A DNA stretch of 64,000 bases from Elmis aenea (Eukaryota > Arthropoda > Insecta > Coleoptera > Elmidae), in the NCBI GenBank assembly GCA_947652605.1, contig OX393583.1, positions 12,627,222 to 12,691,221 on the forward strand. The letters are read 5' to 3'. Position 1 is the stretch's first letter; each line of letters starts with the position of its first letter. Shown here piece by piece: positions 1-11,936 of the stretch. Under the pieces are notes generated by a model, which did not search any database, was not told where the DNA came from, and saw nothing but the letters and a program-made list of their open reading frames with translations. The position numbers and the translations under genes are program-made.

Positions 1-799
1 TTTGCAGATATTATTTATTAAATTATTGTATAACTATTTCTAGCGATTGTGTCCAAGAAAATATTTAAAACAAAATGTAATAACGCATATGTAGGTACAT
101 AAAATGTTCTTATACAATTTGCTTTTTAACTACAGTCTTTAGATGTACCCACTTTTATTTAAAGTTTTATGAATTAAGTGCTATCTTTTAACAAAATTTG
201 AAATATACATATCTATTTATTAATAACAAGCAACAACAATAAAAAATATTGCTTTTATGGTAAAGAATATATAAGAAATTGTTATTTGATAGGAATTTTA
301 TACTGTATTGTGGGTTTTGATTAAAATTTAGAATTGTTTTCTATCATTTGTAAAATTTCGATTGAAGTTAAAATTTTTGTTTAGTTTATTATTTTAACCG
401 TGATCACATACAAAGTGAATGAATTACTATAGTACTTACATATAAAACAAACAAAAATAATATGTCGAAATATAAATTTTATTTTTATATAAAAAAATAA
501 AAAATTGGTACATAATAAAAAATATATAATTTTAATTTTTAAATGAAAGTGCTAAGTACTTGCGAAAAAACAAATGTTATATAATATTCACATCTCACAC
601 AAAATACAACATATTTTTGAAACATAAAACAAAATAAAATGTTATGTAGGTACCTAGATATTTATTATTATTGTTTGAATATATTTTCTAGTTAGGTTTT
701 AACATTGTCTTCTATTGCACTAAACCATCTTAACTTAAACTTTGGTAATGTCACTGTAGCAACAATTGCGTCGTTTATTTCTGGATTTAAATTATAATA
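1..799. other. AT-rich non-coding stretch, nothing recognised
   Basis: Very AT-rich DNA with no long open frame and no recognised repeat end. It is probably intron sequence of the host gene on the + strand (see the exon at 37361), but nothing in it proves that. Confidence 0.5.
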
Positions 800-1000
800 G
801 TTTAACGTTTTCGTTTTCGTTCCGTTCTCAGTCACTGCTTTAGACCCATACAACCTTATACATTTTCTTAAGTAAATTAAAAGAGGAATCCAAAAATGTA
901 AAAATAGACAGGTTGTTCCATAAGAAAAAGTATAACTTTGTTATGCCACTCTTTTTTGGAGCACCCTGTATGTTTGAAAATATTTTTAAAATGTAGCCCT
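800..1000. repeat. Truncated repeat mosaic: foldback hAT terminus plus mariner-arm fragment
   Basis: Bases 800-838 match the GAACGAAAACG-rich terminus of the foldback elements at 20607 and 38540, read in reverse and cut short at a degenerate TCACTG end. Bases 840-1000 then match the arm that precedes 47960, including a 'GCACCCTGTA' end near 969. The two fragments abut, so one insertion probably truncated the other. No coding capacity. Confidence 0.6.
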
Positions 1001-1740
1001 TATTGCCTTACATAATTTAACTGCGACAGAAGTTGGAGAATACATACCGTTTCACCATAAAACTCCGTGGCGTCCGTCGTGACTCACCCTGTATAGGAAG
1101 TAAAACAATTTTTTTAAAGTTACATTTTTAATTTTACTGACATAAAACGAGAATGAGAACCGCAAATTTATGATACATGAAAAAATGTCTTTATTTAAAA
1201 GTTCTTGAATTGAAAAAAAAAAACATTGAGACGACGTTTGCATTTTTAAAAGTTAACACGTTTCAATGTTTAAAATTTTAACAACCACTTTTTACATTTA
1301 GCATAAAAAGGAATGAAACCCAAAATTAGAAGTTAAAATTGCTTATTCGACGCCCTTTACGTAACCAAACAAATCACCTTAACTAAATCTTCTGCTTATG
1401 GAGCGACGAACAGACAGAAAGAGACACATCGCCAATCGAGGTAGATACTTTAAAAGGCAGTTTTAATAATGCACACTTGTGGCAGGCGGTTTGAGTGAAT
1501 TCCATGCATTTTTCAATCGAAACGTGTTGGTTGTCATTTATATGGCAACAGCCGCGATCATGCATTTTCCAGCAATTTAAATAAAATTGTTGACGCTTGT
1601 TCGACGTTTGATAACACAGATTTCCAATTAGCATTAGAAGTTTTATTTTTAAACGTGCGCTTGTACGCTATAATTGTTCGCTTTTAACAGTAAATTTGTA
1701 GCAAATAAAAAGTTTTAAAAGCATATGCATCAACGAGGTT

Positions 1741-1990
1741 AAGCTATTCATAATAATAATAATAATAATCTTTATTTGTTCTGAATATCCCAAAAAAGGT
1801 GTAGAACTTGTCACAATAATAATTTACGTACATTACAAATAATATACATAGTTAATAAAAACACAGAAAAATGATATTTAAATATAACATTTTATAAAGT
1901 CAGCATCATTTAAATATTCGCTTACTCCATAGTAAGCTTTAGAAATCAGAACTTTTCTTAATTTCTTCTTCAATTCGCGGGTGGGAATAT
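1741..1990 (-). repeat. Probable LINE 3' end with (TAA)n tail
   Basis: A TAA microsatellite at about 1748-1771 is followed by 'TCTTTATTTGTTC'. Read on the minus strand this is a 3' UTR ending in AATAAAGA plus (TTA)n, the same arrangement as the better LINE tail at 29041-29355. The sequence beyond it is too decayed for a convincing protein match. Confidence 0.4.
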
Positions 1991-2159
1991 TTATTATACT
2001 CTCAGGTGATGTGTTAAATTTATTATATATAGCAATAATTGTGGAGGCAACATCTTTTTGAGGATAGGTATATTTGAAGCAATCGGGTTTTAGGTTTTTT
2101 TATGTCGCGTATTGGCTGCATGATTTCTTATATTCTCTTCGAACAGATCTACATTATTT

Positions 2160-2676
2160 TTAACGAACAGGATTTACACCTTGTTTATTTTTTGTTTTCA
2201 TAGCCTACTATGATTTTCTTAGAAAAAAAACCTAAAAAACCTTCATAACTTGCGTATTATTAAAAATAAATACATCGACCCTTATATATTTGGAATGAGA
2301 AAAAAATGAGGAATTTAAATAGGTCATAGCCAACTATCGTTTCCATTTAAAAAAAGGTAAGTTTGTGTCATAACTTTTTAACGGCGAGCGTAAATTTTTT
2401 TTTTTTAGTATAATCAAATTAAACATAAAAATATCCAAAAATAATCTTGATAAATATTTTTGATATTTACAACAATAACGGAGATATGTAACATTATTAA
2501 TATGACAAAAAAACACTTTTTATTCGATAACTCGAAAACCGGAAATGATAGAATATTTTTGAAAACGGTTCTGAGTTTGTCTCAAAAAACTGCACATTTT
2601 TGGTAATTTAACCGTTTCTCTATCTTAAATATTAACCGAGATACCCATGCAATCCCATCGAATTTGGACCACCCTG
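2160..2676 (-). repeat. ACAGGGTGG-family repeat, half element
   Basis: Ends on the right in ACCACCCTGTA. It contains the family's conserved inner blocks: 'catagccaactat', 'aacggcgagcgtaaa' and 'ggagatatg'. The same blocks occur in the opposite orientation at 4008-4545 and run off the window end at 63711. It matches one arm of the foldback class best seen at 30368-31606. Non-coding. Confidence 0.65.
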
Positions 2677-2679
2677 TAC

Positions 2680-3780
2680 TAACAAAAGTTTCGTTCAGTG
2701 TTAAGAAAACTTGCGAACCAATAACATGAAGCTGTAAACAGTGTTTTCGTTAATTCAGTTGTTCAAACGACACGGCATGCCCTTTGATACGGATTTTTTT
2801 AAATTTCTGAAATAAAAAAAGAGCGACACCAAGCTTTTTCGTAAAAGTCCATCTTCACAAAAGAACTTACCGACGATTTTTTATCGCCCGTACGCGAACG
2901 CAATTATTTTCAGGAGATTTTTAATCGTGCAATTTTTAGTTGCATGTTAAAAATATCGCCCGTGCGCAATAATAATTGTTTTAAATATCCTACTAATAAT
3001 TTTGTGCGGCTTTGCTTATGCCCGATAACCGATTAAAAGTTGCCACATTTTCTTTAATAGAGTTGTTCTAAATACGCCATCATCTACTGACGCTTTATCT
3101 TTACACCTGCCGAGTATATCTCTCCACAGACAATTAATAACGTTTTCACTTACGTACGTTAAGTCATGATTCATAAATCTTTAACTTTACATACACATGT
3201 GGGCACAAACAACAAACATGTGGAAATAATGCATTGGCGGCATAATTGTACTTTCACTATCTCAAAGCAAACATTTTCCACGGTAATCTCATGGACGGCT
3301 TATAAAACACCTTTCAAGATACAATTCTGTATGCGCGAATTACAATGTTTACCAGAAAAATCAAATGTGACACTTTTTGTTCGTGCGATGTTTACGTTAG
3401 GACATGGCGCACACTTTTCAAGTTGTTCAGAGATGTTTGTTTACACAACGGATAACGTTAAGCACATTAAATATTTGGCTTAATAACATAATCAAATAAA
3501 CAAGTGTGAGTAACGAACGGAGTGACTTATTGTCGTTAAGAATAAAGATAAACAGTCACTCGGTTATTAGCGAGGAAGACAAAAATTAAAAAAGAACTAA
3601 TTACATGTTTCTACAACTTTACTCTCATAGTAAGACGGATGAATTGCTTAAAATGTTGTTGTATTAATACTTTTTACTTTCGCCATCCGTAAGACGAAGA
3701 TAGTTTTGTGATCGAGAAAATTTTCGAATTCCAGATTTCGACGGATATACAATTTTCGCGATGACGTCCGTGTGTGTATG
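2680..3780. other. Unassigned spacer with one 105-codon open frame
   Basis: This lies between two divergent half elements. An open frame on the + strand at 3166-3483 (105 codons) shows no domain, signal or family resemblance I recognise and has no splice or promoter context. I do not call it a gene. The rest shows no repeat ends. Confidence 0.35.
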
Positions 3781-3792
3781 TGCCGGTTTGGT

Positions 3793-3895
3793 GAAAATTG
3801 CTCGAATAAAATTGCTCGAAGGAAAATTGCTCGAATACATTTGCTCGAATGGAAAATTGCTCAAATAACAATTGCTCGAAAAAAAAATTGCTCGA
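3793..3895. repeat. Short minisatellite, unit about 14 bp (aaaATTGCTCGAAt)
   Basis: Seven tandem, slightly irregular copies of a unit containing ATTGCTCGAA, separated by 2-6 A/T-rich bases. The small open frames across it (repeated SSNF/FEQF peptides) are by-products of the repeat. Confidence 0.85.
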
Positions 3896-4007
3896 AAAAT
3901 GAAAACATTACATTTTTATAAATACAAAATAATTAAATGTACTAGGAAAGTTGTTTACATTTGTTTACACTTAAAAAAATTTATTTAAATTTATTTACAA
4001 AGACATG

Positions 4008-4545
4008 TATAGGGTGGTCGAAATTCGATGGGATTGCATGGGTATGTCGGTTAATATTCAAGATAGAGAAACGGTTAAATTACCAAAAATGTGCATTTTT
4101 TTGAGACAAACTCAGAACCTTTTTCAAAAATATGCTATAATTTCCGGTTTTCTAGTTATTGAATAAAAAGTGTTTTTTTGTCATATAAATAATGTGTCAT
4201 ATCTCCGTTATTGTTGTAAATATCGAAAATATTTGGGAAGATAATTTTTAGATATTTTTATATTTAATTTCATTATACAAAAAAAAAAACTTTTACGCTC
4301 GCCGTTAAAAAGTTATGACACAAACTAACCTTTTTTTAAATGAGAGTAATAGTTGGCTATGACCTATTTAAATTCCTTATGTTTTTGTCATTCTAATTAT
4401 ATAAAGGTTGATGTATTTATTTTCAATAATACACTAGTTACGAAGGTTTTTTTTTTTTTTTTTTAAAGAAAATCATAGGCTGTGACAACAACAACAAAAA
4501 ACAATGTGTAAAACCTTTTAAAACTCATGTGGTACAAGTTACCAA
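4008..4545 (+). repeat. ACAGGGTGG-family repeat, half element
   Basis: Starts with TAGGGTGGTCGAAATTCGA and follows the block order of the 2160-2676 copy in mirror orientation, ending in the 'acgaaggttttt' and 'gtgtaaaacctttt' blocks shared with 30780-30900. The outer ends of this copy and of 2160-2676 face each other, so they are two half elements rather than one complete foldback. Confidence 0.65.
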
Positions 4546-4653
4546 GGTTTTTAAATTTGTTGTTCAGATACTACTATCCTACAATTTTATTCTAAAATTC
4601 TTAAAGACTAGGTATTTTTCCAAGATGTCCCCATTTGTGTTTCATAGTTTCTT

Positions 4654-4796
4654 ATGGTGCCTTTCCACGTGAGAGTAAACTACTCTCGATAGCAGCGTCG
4701 CCAAGGATACAGCCCCTGAGAGTAACTCGCGATTGGCTGTATCCTTGGCGACCCTGCTATCGAGAGTAGTTTACTCTCACGTGGAAAGAGGCACCA
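4654..4796. mobile_element. Palindromic MITE, 142-bp class, copy 1
   Basis: Two arms of about 55 bp starting TGGTGCCTTTCCACGTGAGA and ending in its reverse complement are nearly perfect complements around a short centre ('cccctgagagtaactcgc'). An almost identical copy sits at 11794-11935 inside a hAT element. Two near-identical copies, one of them inside another transposon, make this a mobile palindrome rather than a local hairpin. The target-site duplication is not clear. Confidence 0.8.
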
Positions 4797-4799
4797 CTT

Positions 4800-5580
4800 A
4801 CATAAAACATATTTGTCGTGTTCACTGTGCTCTGCTTCAGCACTGTATCACAATATATACACTAAACCAGCTCAAAAGGTTTGATCCTCTTGAGCTTTCT
4901 TTTCTAACCAGCATTATCTAGGAGCTGCAGCATCTCGGTGTTGTCATGGGAGTGAAGTCTTCTCTCGTGCATTTCTCCGGACATTGTGATCTTTTCTTTG
5001 ACGGTTGGAATCTTCAGATCTCTGTGTAAGTGGTTTTTCCGATAGTACCGATCATCGACAACACCTCGGAGCACTCTATTTTAAAAGATCTGGATTTTAT
5101 CTATCTTGCTTTTGGCGCTAGATTCACTTGTGCAAAACCAAGGTCAATAAAATCGCTTGGTTTTAGCGTTCACACACTCGATAATAACCACATGCAAAAG
5201 CGCAAAACCAAGTCGGCAAAACTTCGTGCAAAACCACAAGCTTTTGTTAAACTAGCCAATCTTAATTTTGTAATTGTGTTCAACTGTCTTTTTATGATTA
5301 GCTGTTTTAAGAACATTTCATCAAACAGAAAGTAATATGCTTAGGAAAACATTGTTATCTACAAAGTGCAATTCTCAAATTTGTTTTGCCCATGGAGAGT
5401 GGGCTACACTTTGAACCCATGTTATAATTTAGATTCAATAGTAATATTTAGTACCTAATTGAAAAATCATAAATTTTTATGAAATTTAAAAAATATCTTA
5501 AATTATTTAGTATAGCTAGTTTATTTATGTGATGTTTTGTTTTGTTTTCCAATGGTCACTTTGATTAAACTTAACAAATA
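4800..5580. other. No gene recognised
   Basis: Open frames at 4733-4921 and 5030-5335 have no recognisable domains. The first overlaps the palindromic MITE, so it cannot be a conserved gene as it stands. No repeat ends are visible. Confidence 0.4.
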
Positions 5581-6903
5581 GAGTAAACCCGGGCAAAAGT
5601 CCGCACTTAACGTTCTCAACTTCCTAAGTAAGTAAGTTTTATGTTTAACCGGTCAACATTTTTTTTATGAACACATTAGACACTTCTTATTGCATCATAA
5701 AATGGGTTGCCACCAAAAGTAACGAATTCAAATAAAAATTATTTTTTTTATGGTTTGATGTAGATTGGTACTTTTGCCCCACCCTATGGGGCAAAAGTCC
5801 AAATTGATGGGGCAAAAGTCCGTTCGCGCATTCGTCTAATTAAAATGTTTACATCTTTGACACATTAATATACGGTGTGTTATTTTATAAAATGAAAGTT
5901 AATTCTCTTCAAAAATACAAAATAAAAGTTCAGTCCTGTAACAAAATTTAAAAAAATATCACATTTAAAAGAACACAAAAAATATTTGACGAATTCAACA
6001 AAAATCACAGGCGAACTCGCCGGTTTCAAAATTTGAGCAACTTTCGTGCCACTAGTGGCATTTACTGCACAATCTAGTCCTCGACTGGTGGATCTTCATA
6101 TATTTCTTAACAACCTGGGCAAACAATTTCGTTTTCCCCTTCTCTGACATGGCTGTTCGTTAAATTATCGTAGAATCTTTCTATTTGGACTTTATTGAAA
6201 CCTATAATCCTTCCGACGCTTGTCTTTTTGGGCGTTTGAAAGAAAATTTGTGTCGAGAAAAAAAAACTTTTGGTCCAGTCGTCTCCCGCCATTTGCGACT
6301 CCTTATTAAAATCGTTTACGATATTATTTTGCGAAGCAAAGTCAAAAGCCAACCGCCGAATTTTTTTTCTAGTAATTCCGTAGAACCTTACGTCCATCTA
6401 TCTATCTACAGTGATCAGCCAAACTTGCTTCGTGATCTGACGTAAATGTGGATTTGAATCTTTCCAAATTAAATAGACGGGACAAAAGCCCGTGTGCGGC
6501 CTTTTACCCCAGTCAAGACTGCGGCTTTTTGCCCCCATCCGTGCTAATTACGATAGAAGTAATATGACGGCATCTTTAGTTTAAGTTAGGAAACGTTTGG
6601 CGACATGAATGTGTAGCTAAAATGGAGGGTGTTTATATAAAAAAAGTTGCATGCCGGTTGTGAGAGACTTTTAAATATCACTGCCCAATAAAAGATCATC
6701 GAAAACTATAACAAGCCAAGCATTTTCACACTTAGCTCATTTAAGCAGCGGTTTAACTGCCGATCAAGCTAGAACTATATGTGTCCACCACAGATACTTT
6801 ATCTCAACTACCTATAATAAAACCTTTTCTCTCTTAACTCTCCAGTCCTTCCTATCCTTAATAGGACTTTTACCCCGGTGCGGACTTTTGCCCGGGTTTA
6901 CTC
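5581..6903 (-). mobile_element. pogo/Tigger-like DNA transposon, copy 1 (1323 bp)
   Basis: The terminal inverted repeats read GAGTAAACCCGGGCAAAAGT at the left and its complement at the right, and a TA lies immediately outside each end (5579-5580 and 6904-6905). TA duplication plus the encoded CENP-B/Tigger-type DNA-binding segment place it with pogo-like elements of the Tc1/mariner superfamily. It is colinear with the inverted copy at 56686-57996. It is too short to carry a full transposase, so it is a deletion derivative that needs a transposase supplied elsewhere. Confidence 0.9.
6107..6397 (-). pseudogene. Tigger/CENP-B-type helix-turn-helix fragment, frameshifted
   Basis: The 96-residue frame matches the second DNA-binding domain of Tigger/jerky transposases. 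It has RRLAFDFA, then FNKESQMAGDDW, then a T-S-x-x-R-I-I-GFNK-x-x-x-x-RFY pattern. The catalytic DDE domain is absent. The sister copy at 57180-57551 stays open for 27 more residues; here a small indel after the VREGE stretch shifts the frame and ends it in CPGC. The peptide is otherwise almost identical between copies, which suggests recent common origin. Confidence 0.8.
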
Positions 6904-6949
6904 TACAATAATATTGCTATAACTTGCTTATTTTTAAAAATAAACCTAA

Positions 6950-7345
6950 CTACCCATACATCAATGAAACAAGAGAAATAACTCTTTTTCATGGTGTCAT
7001 AGCCAACCATGACCTGTATTTAAAATAAGAAAGTTGATGTTAAAATAACAAAAACAAATGAAGATGGGTAAAATTTAATTTAATTTCAATTCTACGCAAA
7101 AAAAGTGTCCAAATATGTCGAAAAATATTTTGGGTGTGATTTTAAATAAGCAAGTTATAAGCAAAAATCGTAAACGTAATTTTTTTGTTTTTTACTAATA
7201 GCGCAAAAACTAAAAAAAAATTGATTTTTTTTTTCATGGAATGGTTGCTCTTAAATCATAGATCATTCTCACCCATTTAACTAACTCTGTATCTCATACC
7301 GTTTACGAGATCCCCATGCTGTTCACGTTAACTTGGACACCCTGT
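6950..7345 (-). repeat. ACAGGGTGTCC-family repeat fragment
   Basis: Ends in TTGGACACCCTGTATA at about 7335-7349. It has the 'catagccaaccatgac' block seen in the ACAGGGTGG repeats but otherwise diverges, so it is a related subfamily. Confidence 0.55.
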
Positions 7346-7705
7346 ATACAAAATTGTATACTATACATTTATACTATACCAAATTTTTAATGTGCCATTT
7401 GTATTTATTTAGATTGAATAGTATTTAAAACACACGAACACAATATTTTTTTAAGGAACCTTTTATGTCCATAGCATGTTACGGTGAACAAAATGTAATA
7501 TTTTATTAGAACCAGTTTTGTTCATTATTAATTTTTGCCGCCGTGGGCTAAGTTGTGCGGCAGCCGACAGCTAAATCCGGCACTAATATGATCGTGAACC
7601 AGTTGTAAGATATTCTAAGTTAACAAAGAAAACTTTAACCATGGGAAGGAAGCATGCAAAAATGTATCACTTTATCGTAAGGAAAATATTACAATTAAAA
7701 ATATA

Positions 7706-7800
7706 CAGGGTGTCCCAGATTAGATTTCCAGCATGGGGATTTCGCTTATTACAAGAGATACAGGTTTGTTTAAATTAGATCAATTATTCCTTAGTATGGG
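7706..7800 (+). repeat. ACAGGGTGTCCC-type repeat end
   Basis: Starts TACAGGGTGTCCCAGATTAG and continues 'atggggatttcgctt'. It is cut by the hAT insertion at 7808. Confidence 0.5.
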
Positions 7801-7807
7801 AGGAGCC

Positions 7808-8950
7808 CAGTGGCGTGCGGTGACTTTTCAACCAGGGGATGCTGTCCAAAAAAACGAACAATTTTTTTTTTTTTAAATTAATTTTATTCTACGATCTTTT
7901 TTACAAAATTCGTCTATAGCAACATCATACAATCTTTTTTCATTTTTCATATTTAGCAACAATTTTTTTTCAATTGATATTAAAGCAAGAGCAGACAGTC
8001 TATCGTCATTTTGGCTGCTTCTGGTGAATGTTTTTATTCTTTTCATTGTCGAAAACGATCGTTCAGCCGATGCGCTCGTGGAAGGTATAGTGCAAATTAA
8101 TTGTATTAATTTAAATACTTCTGTCAAAACATCTTTTAGCTCATCTTTCACAATTAATTCTTTTATGCAATTTATAGATTTTAAATGAAAGTCGGGAGTC
8201 GAGTACAAGTAAACTAATTGACTTTTTAACTTTATAAAATCAAAGTATTTTCTGTAAGTTGGCTGAAGTGATTGTAATAGAAAATCCGGAAAATTCTTTT
8301 CATATTCTTTAAATTTTCAATCAAAAATTGCAATTATTATTAACCACAGTTTCATCCATATTATGGGTCGTATTAAATAATAATCAAAATTCTAAGTAGC
8401 GAAACAGTGCACTAAAAATAGAGTTAAGCTTATTTAAATAGAAGAAGCTTGATTTAAAGAAAGTAAACAAAATCAATTTACAACGGAAATGATTATTTTG
8501 TAGCTTGCGGTAATATCAATCGAGTGCGGCTGCCCTACCATATAACAGTTGCCCCACACAGAGGAACCATGAGAGTAATCGCTTCCCGTAGCTGTTAAGT
8601 AAAGCAACGATGCGGGCAATAGACTAGGGACTGCATCGCAGTGCGCATGCGCCAATAACGCAAATTTCGAATCCACAATCGGAAACGCATCCCTCAGTCG
8701 GGCTCACAATCGCTAGCGCTGTACATCGCACACATTTAGTCAGCCGCTCGCTGGATGTAGATTATATAACGCAAATTTTCGAGCAGGCAAAACATCGTAT
8801 ATAATAAATAAAATTATCACGTAACAAAAAATAAAATCAAAGCGAAATAAAGCTACACGAAATTCAAATATGATACGGAAAAAAAAAATTCTTGGCGTGA
8901 ATTTTAGGGGATGCGCCGCATCCAACGCATCCATGGACCGCACGCCGCTG
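7808..8950 (-). mobile_element. hAT element, internally deleted (1143 bp)
   Basis: The ends are CAGTGGCGTGCGGTGACTTT on the left and the complement of CAGCGGCGTGCGGTCCATGG on the right. They are flanked by a perfect 8-bp duplication, gaggagcc (7800-7807 and 8951-8958). The 8-bp duplication and CAG-starting ends are hAT hallmarks. Only the transposase C-terminus remains (7873-8208). Its age is hard to judge, but the perfect duplication argues against extreme antiquity. Confidence 0.93.
7873..8208 (-). pseudogene. hAT transposase C-terminal (dimerisation) fragment
   Basis: 111 codons remain open on the minus strand, covering the C-terminal dimerisation region of hAT transposases. The diagnostic stretch is S-T-S-A-S-AERSFSTMKRIKT followed by R-x-S-Q-N-D-D-RLSALALISIEKKLL. 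The RNase H-like catalytic core and BED finger are missing, so it cannot catalyse transposition. It lies inside the 7808-8950 element, with the stop close to the left end. Confidence 0.9.
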
Positions 8951-8958
8951 GAGGAGCC

Positions 8959-9417
8959 ACAATCAATTTTTAAAAGTACAAAATTCCTCGTGCTTCAGCC
9001 TTCAGATGTTTTAGCAAAAAATATGAAAATGTCGAATTTCTTTTTTCTCTCATAACTTTTTTGTCTTAATCAATAGAACAATTTTATTTGTACCTTCCTA
9101 AGATACTTTTTAATGGAGAATGTAACTGTTATTTTAGATTTCTTTTTAAACCTACCATTTTCGAGATATTACTACTAATTTAATTTTTTCTTATGGGCCG
9201 CGAAGTTGGCTGTGGAATGGATAAATGTGTTTTTTTTTCTCTTTTAAATGAGATACTACTTGCTATATCTATTTTTATAAATAAGTCACAAAATCAAAAA
9301 AAAAAAAAAAAAACTTATTTTATCCATAACTTATCAAGCTATCTATGAAAATGAAAACAATTAATTAATGCCAAATGACAGTTACCATTTAACGGCGGTA
9401 TCATTGATTAAAAAACA
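8959..9417. other. No gene recognised; AT-rich
   Basis: Contains long A and T runs (for example near 9296-9313) and no supportable open frame or repeat end. The sequence before 7800 and after 8958 is the original insertion target of the hAT element. Confidence 0.4.
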
Positions 9418-9606
9418 AAAGAGGTAGACCAAGAAAAACCTGGCACGACGAAGTTAAAAAAGCAGCAGCAGATAGAAACATCAAATGGAAAGACATAAAA
9501 ACGCTAGCACAAGACAGAAAAACATGGAAAAAAGTCAGCACAACACAACTCAACAGTCCTACACCTAACAGTAGAAGGACTCATGACTAAATAAATAAAT
9601 AAATCA
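9418..9606 (+). mobile_element. LINE 3' end with (AAAT)n tail
   Basis: Translates to the very C-terminus of a LINE reverse-transcriptase polyprotein (RGRPRKTWHDEVKKAA, then a W-K-D-I-K motif, ending in NSRRTHD and a stop), followed by an AAAT-type simple tail. The same ending recurs at 23830-23905 inside the hAT element, so both derive from one LINE family. This copy is strongly 5'-truncated, as is usual for LINEs. Confidence 0.8.
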
Positions 9607-9674
9607 TTTATTAAAATTTTATATTATTGTTGTGTAATTCGACAGTTTTTGTCAGGGGTTGTGAGCAATCCAAT

Positions 9675-9745
9675 TTTTTAATTGCTCCGCTCCAGCTCCG
9701 CTCCGACATCAATCTGCCTGCTCCAGCTCCAGCTCCGCTCCATGC
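9675..9745. repeat. GCTCCAGCTCC-rich simple stretch
   Basis: Several copies of GCTCC(A/G)GCTCC in a row. A related 'gactccgcctccgac' stretch is at 50815-50830 and 50940-51005. It may be the end of a decayed transposon, but no matching other end was found. Confidence 0.35.
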
Positions 9746-10094
9746 CCCAAACCAAATATTGATAAAATGTTTAAAATAAGTTTTTTTTATTAAAAGCTTT
9801 GTTTTTATCGGATGCTTGTAAATGTGTCAAAAATTACAATATTTAAACCTGACAAACAAGTTAAATTAAATAAATTTTGACGACAAATTTGAATTATTTT
9901 ATCTACTATTCTCCCGAAACATTTGCCCAAGTTTGAACTAAAAATATTGCGAAAAGTAGAAAATTTGCAATTGCAGAGTAAATGCTCATTAGTCGGTAAT
10001 TTAGTGGAACTTCTTTTCTTTAAAATGAAGCGTTTATGGACCCATGTTGATATGAAATATTCGCTTTAAAATAAATCTTGTATCAACTGTTAAA

Positions 10095-10505
10095 GTTCTG
10101 CTACAAAAAAGTGGACCACCCAGTATTTGGAATAAGTAAAAAATAAGGAATTTAAATACGTCATAGCCAACTATAGCTTCTATTTTAAAAAGAGTAAGTT
10201 TGAGTCATACTTTTAAATGCCGAGCGTAAAAGAAAATGTGCTTAATATCATCGCATTTAACATAAAAATATCTAAAAAATAATCTCCATACATTTTTTTG
10301 ATTTTACAACGATAAAACGGAGATATGACACAATCAAGATGACAAAAAAAACACTTATTTTTATAACTCAAAAATCGAAAATCAGAATATTTTTGTAAAC
10401 GGTTCTGATTTTGTCTCAAAAAAACTGCACTTTTTTTGGTGGTTTAACCGTTTCTCTACTTGAATATTAAGTGAAATTTCCATGTAAACCCGAATTTGGA
10501 CGACC
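10095..10505 (-). repeat. ACAGGGTGG-family repeat interrupted by hAT
   Basis: Carries the family blocks in the same order as 2160-2676 and ends CGACCCTGTA. The hAT element at 10514 inserted at that terminus, and its 8-bp target duplication (ctgtatag) starts within the repeat's CCCTGTA end. Confidence 0.65.
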
Positions 10506-10738
10506 CTGTATAGCAGCGTTTCTCAACCTTTTTACCTTCGCGGAACCCTTGAAATGGTATTCCTTGCTCAGGGAACCCCTTTATAAAAATTATTATTTGT
10601 CGGTGCCACGATGATTTTTACTGTGTCCTCACAAGACAAGGTTTTTTTTGCTCGTCACCAAAAAAGAATTACTTATTTTTAAGCATATCGATGATACAAA
10701 TAAAATTGAAATCAAACAGGCGATTCAAGATACTTCAT

Positions 10739-11728
10739 AAGACTGTTTTATACTATACTATTTTTTCGTTTAAGAAAATCGTATACGATTTTTGATACAA
10801 AAATTTCGTTCAAGAATTTAGCATGGAAAATATGAACCTCTTACACTGTACTATTTTTTGGTACGAAAACCCCAATATATTTTGGTTACTTTTTAGTAAC
10901 TTTTATCATATTTTGTTGGCACCTTGAGTAACCATGTCGAATGTTCAATTTGATCACAACAGAAAGCGAATTATTTTCAAATTTAACGTATATTTAACGC
11001 TTGTTCTATTCTACATATTTATTCCTACAAAATAAATTGTGAGGGATATAACGGTAATAAGTAGTACTATTTAACATCGTTTGATTGTTTCAGTTAACCT
11101 AACCCTCAGATCACGGTCTACTACACAGGTTGGGAAACTCCCATATAAAACCGACTGAGGCCGGTAACTAGTTCCGTAAATTATCCCACAGAGGCGATAA
11201 GTCTAAGAACCATTCGCCAGAAATGATCACTAGATGGCGATACGTCTAAGAACCGGTTCGTGCACAAGATTTTGACATAATCAGCGAGATTTATAAGCCT
11301 TCGCTTAAAAAATTCGAATTTAATCAATCAGATGATGTATATAAAAATGTTTTAATTGAATTTTTAAGTCAGGTTTGTTTAAAATAGGTTTTTAAACTTA
11401 ATCACCATCTAACGGATTTTTATGGCGAATGGTTCTTAGACTTATCGCCGTCTAGCGGAAATTTATGTCGAAAAGTTCCAGATTTTTTGACAGGCTTCCT
11501 AACCTGTGTAGTAGACCGTGGGTCAGATACAGTTGCAGTAGAATACGCATGCGCCCATGCCAAAGAACACGCCCATTCTAAAATAAGACGCATTTAGAGC
11601 ATGCAGTAATTTCATACGAATTTTTGGTTCAAGATTTGTAATTTCTGATTGACACCGTACTAGAAAATCGTATACGATGTTCTTAAACGAAAAAATAGTG
11701 TAGTATAAAACAGACTATACAGAGATTT
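10739..11728. mobile_element. AGTCTGTTTTATAC-type MITE, nested in hAT and itself interrupted
   Basis: The left end (AGACTGTTTTATACTATAC, then 'cgtttaagaaaatcgtatacg') and the right end (11670-11725) are inverted repeats of over 50 bp. The uninterrupted copy at 55862-56370 is about 500 bp. Here the element is nearly 1 kb because another repeat (11107-11525) has inserted. A third, truncated copy is at 35964-36425. Non-coding. Confidence 0.85.
11107..11525. mobile_element. Small inverted-repeat element nested in the MITE
   Basis: The ends read GATCACGGTCTACTACACAG and the complement CTGTGTAGTAGACCGTGGGTC, giving inverted repeats of about 20 bp. In the related copies at 36160 and 56060 this position is a short continuous sequence ('gggttaggtta'), so those serve as approximate empty sites. 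An internal 'taagaaccattcgcc' block also occurs twice in inverted orientation. Confidence 0.75.
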
Positions 11729-11793
11729 TCATTCACACAAAAAATCAACCCCATTTCTGTAAAAATATTTAGATTATAAAATTTACTTTTCTA

Positions 11794-11935
11794 ATGGTGC
11801 CTGTCCACGTGAGAGTAAACTACTCTCGATAGCAGCGTCGCCAAGGATACAGCCCCTGAGAGTAACTCGCGATTGGCTGTATCCTTGGCGACCCTGCTAT
11901 CGAGAGTAGTTTACTCTCACGTGGACAGGCACCAT
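11794..11935. mobile_element. Palindromic MITE, 142-bp class, copy 2
   Basis: Nearly identical to 4654-4796, with perfectly matching ATGGTGCC...GGCACCAT ends. It lies at the 3' edge of the hAT transposase remnant and truncates it. Confidence 0.8.
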
Positions 11936-11936
11936 A

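Noticed and set aside
3166..3483. 105-codon open frame as a host exon or gene
   Set aside because: No recognisable domain, no splice signals that would make an exon, and it lies between two repeat halves. A frame of this length is not rare in 64 kb.
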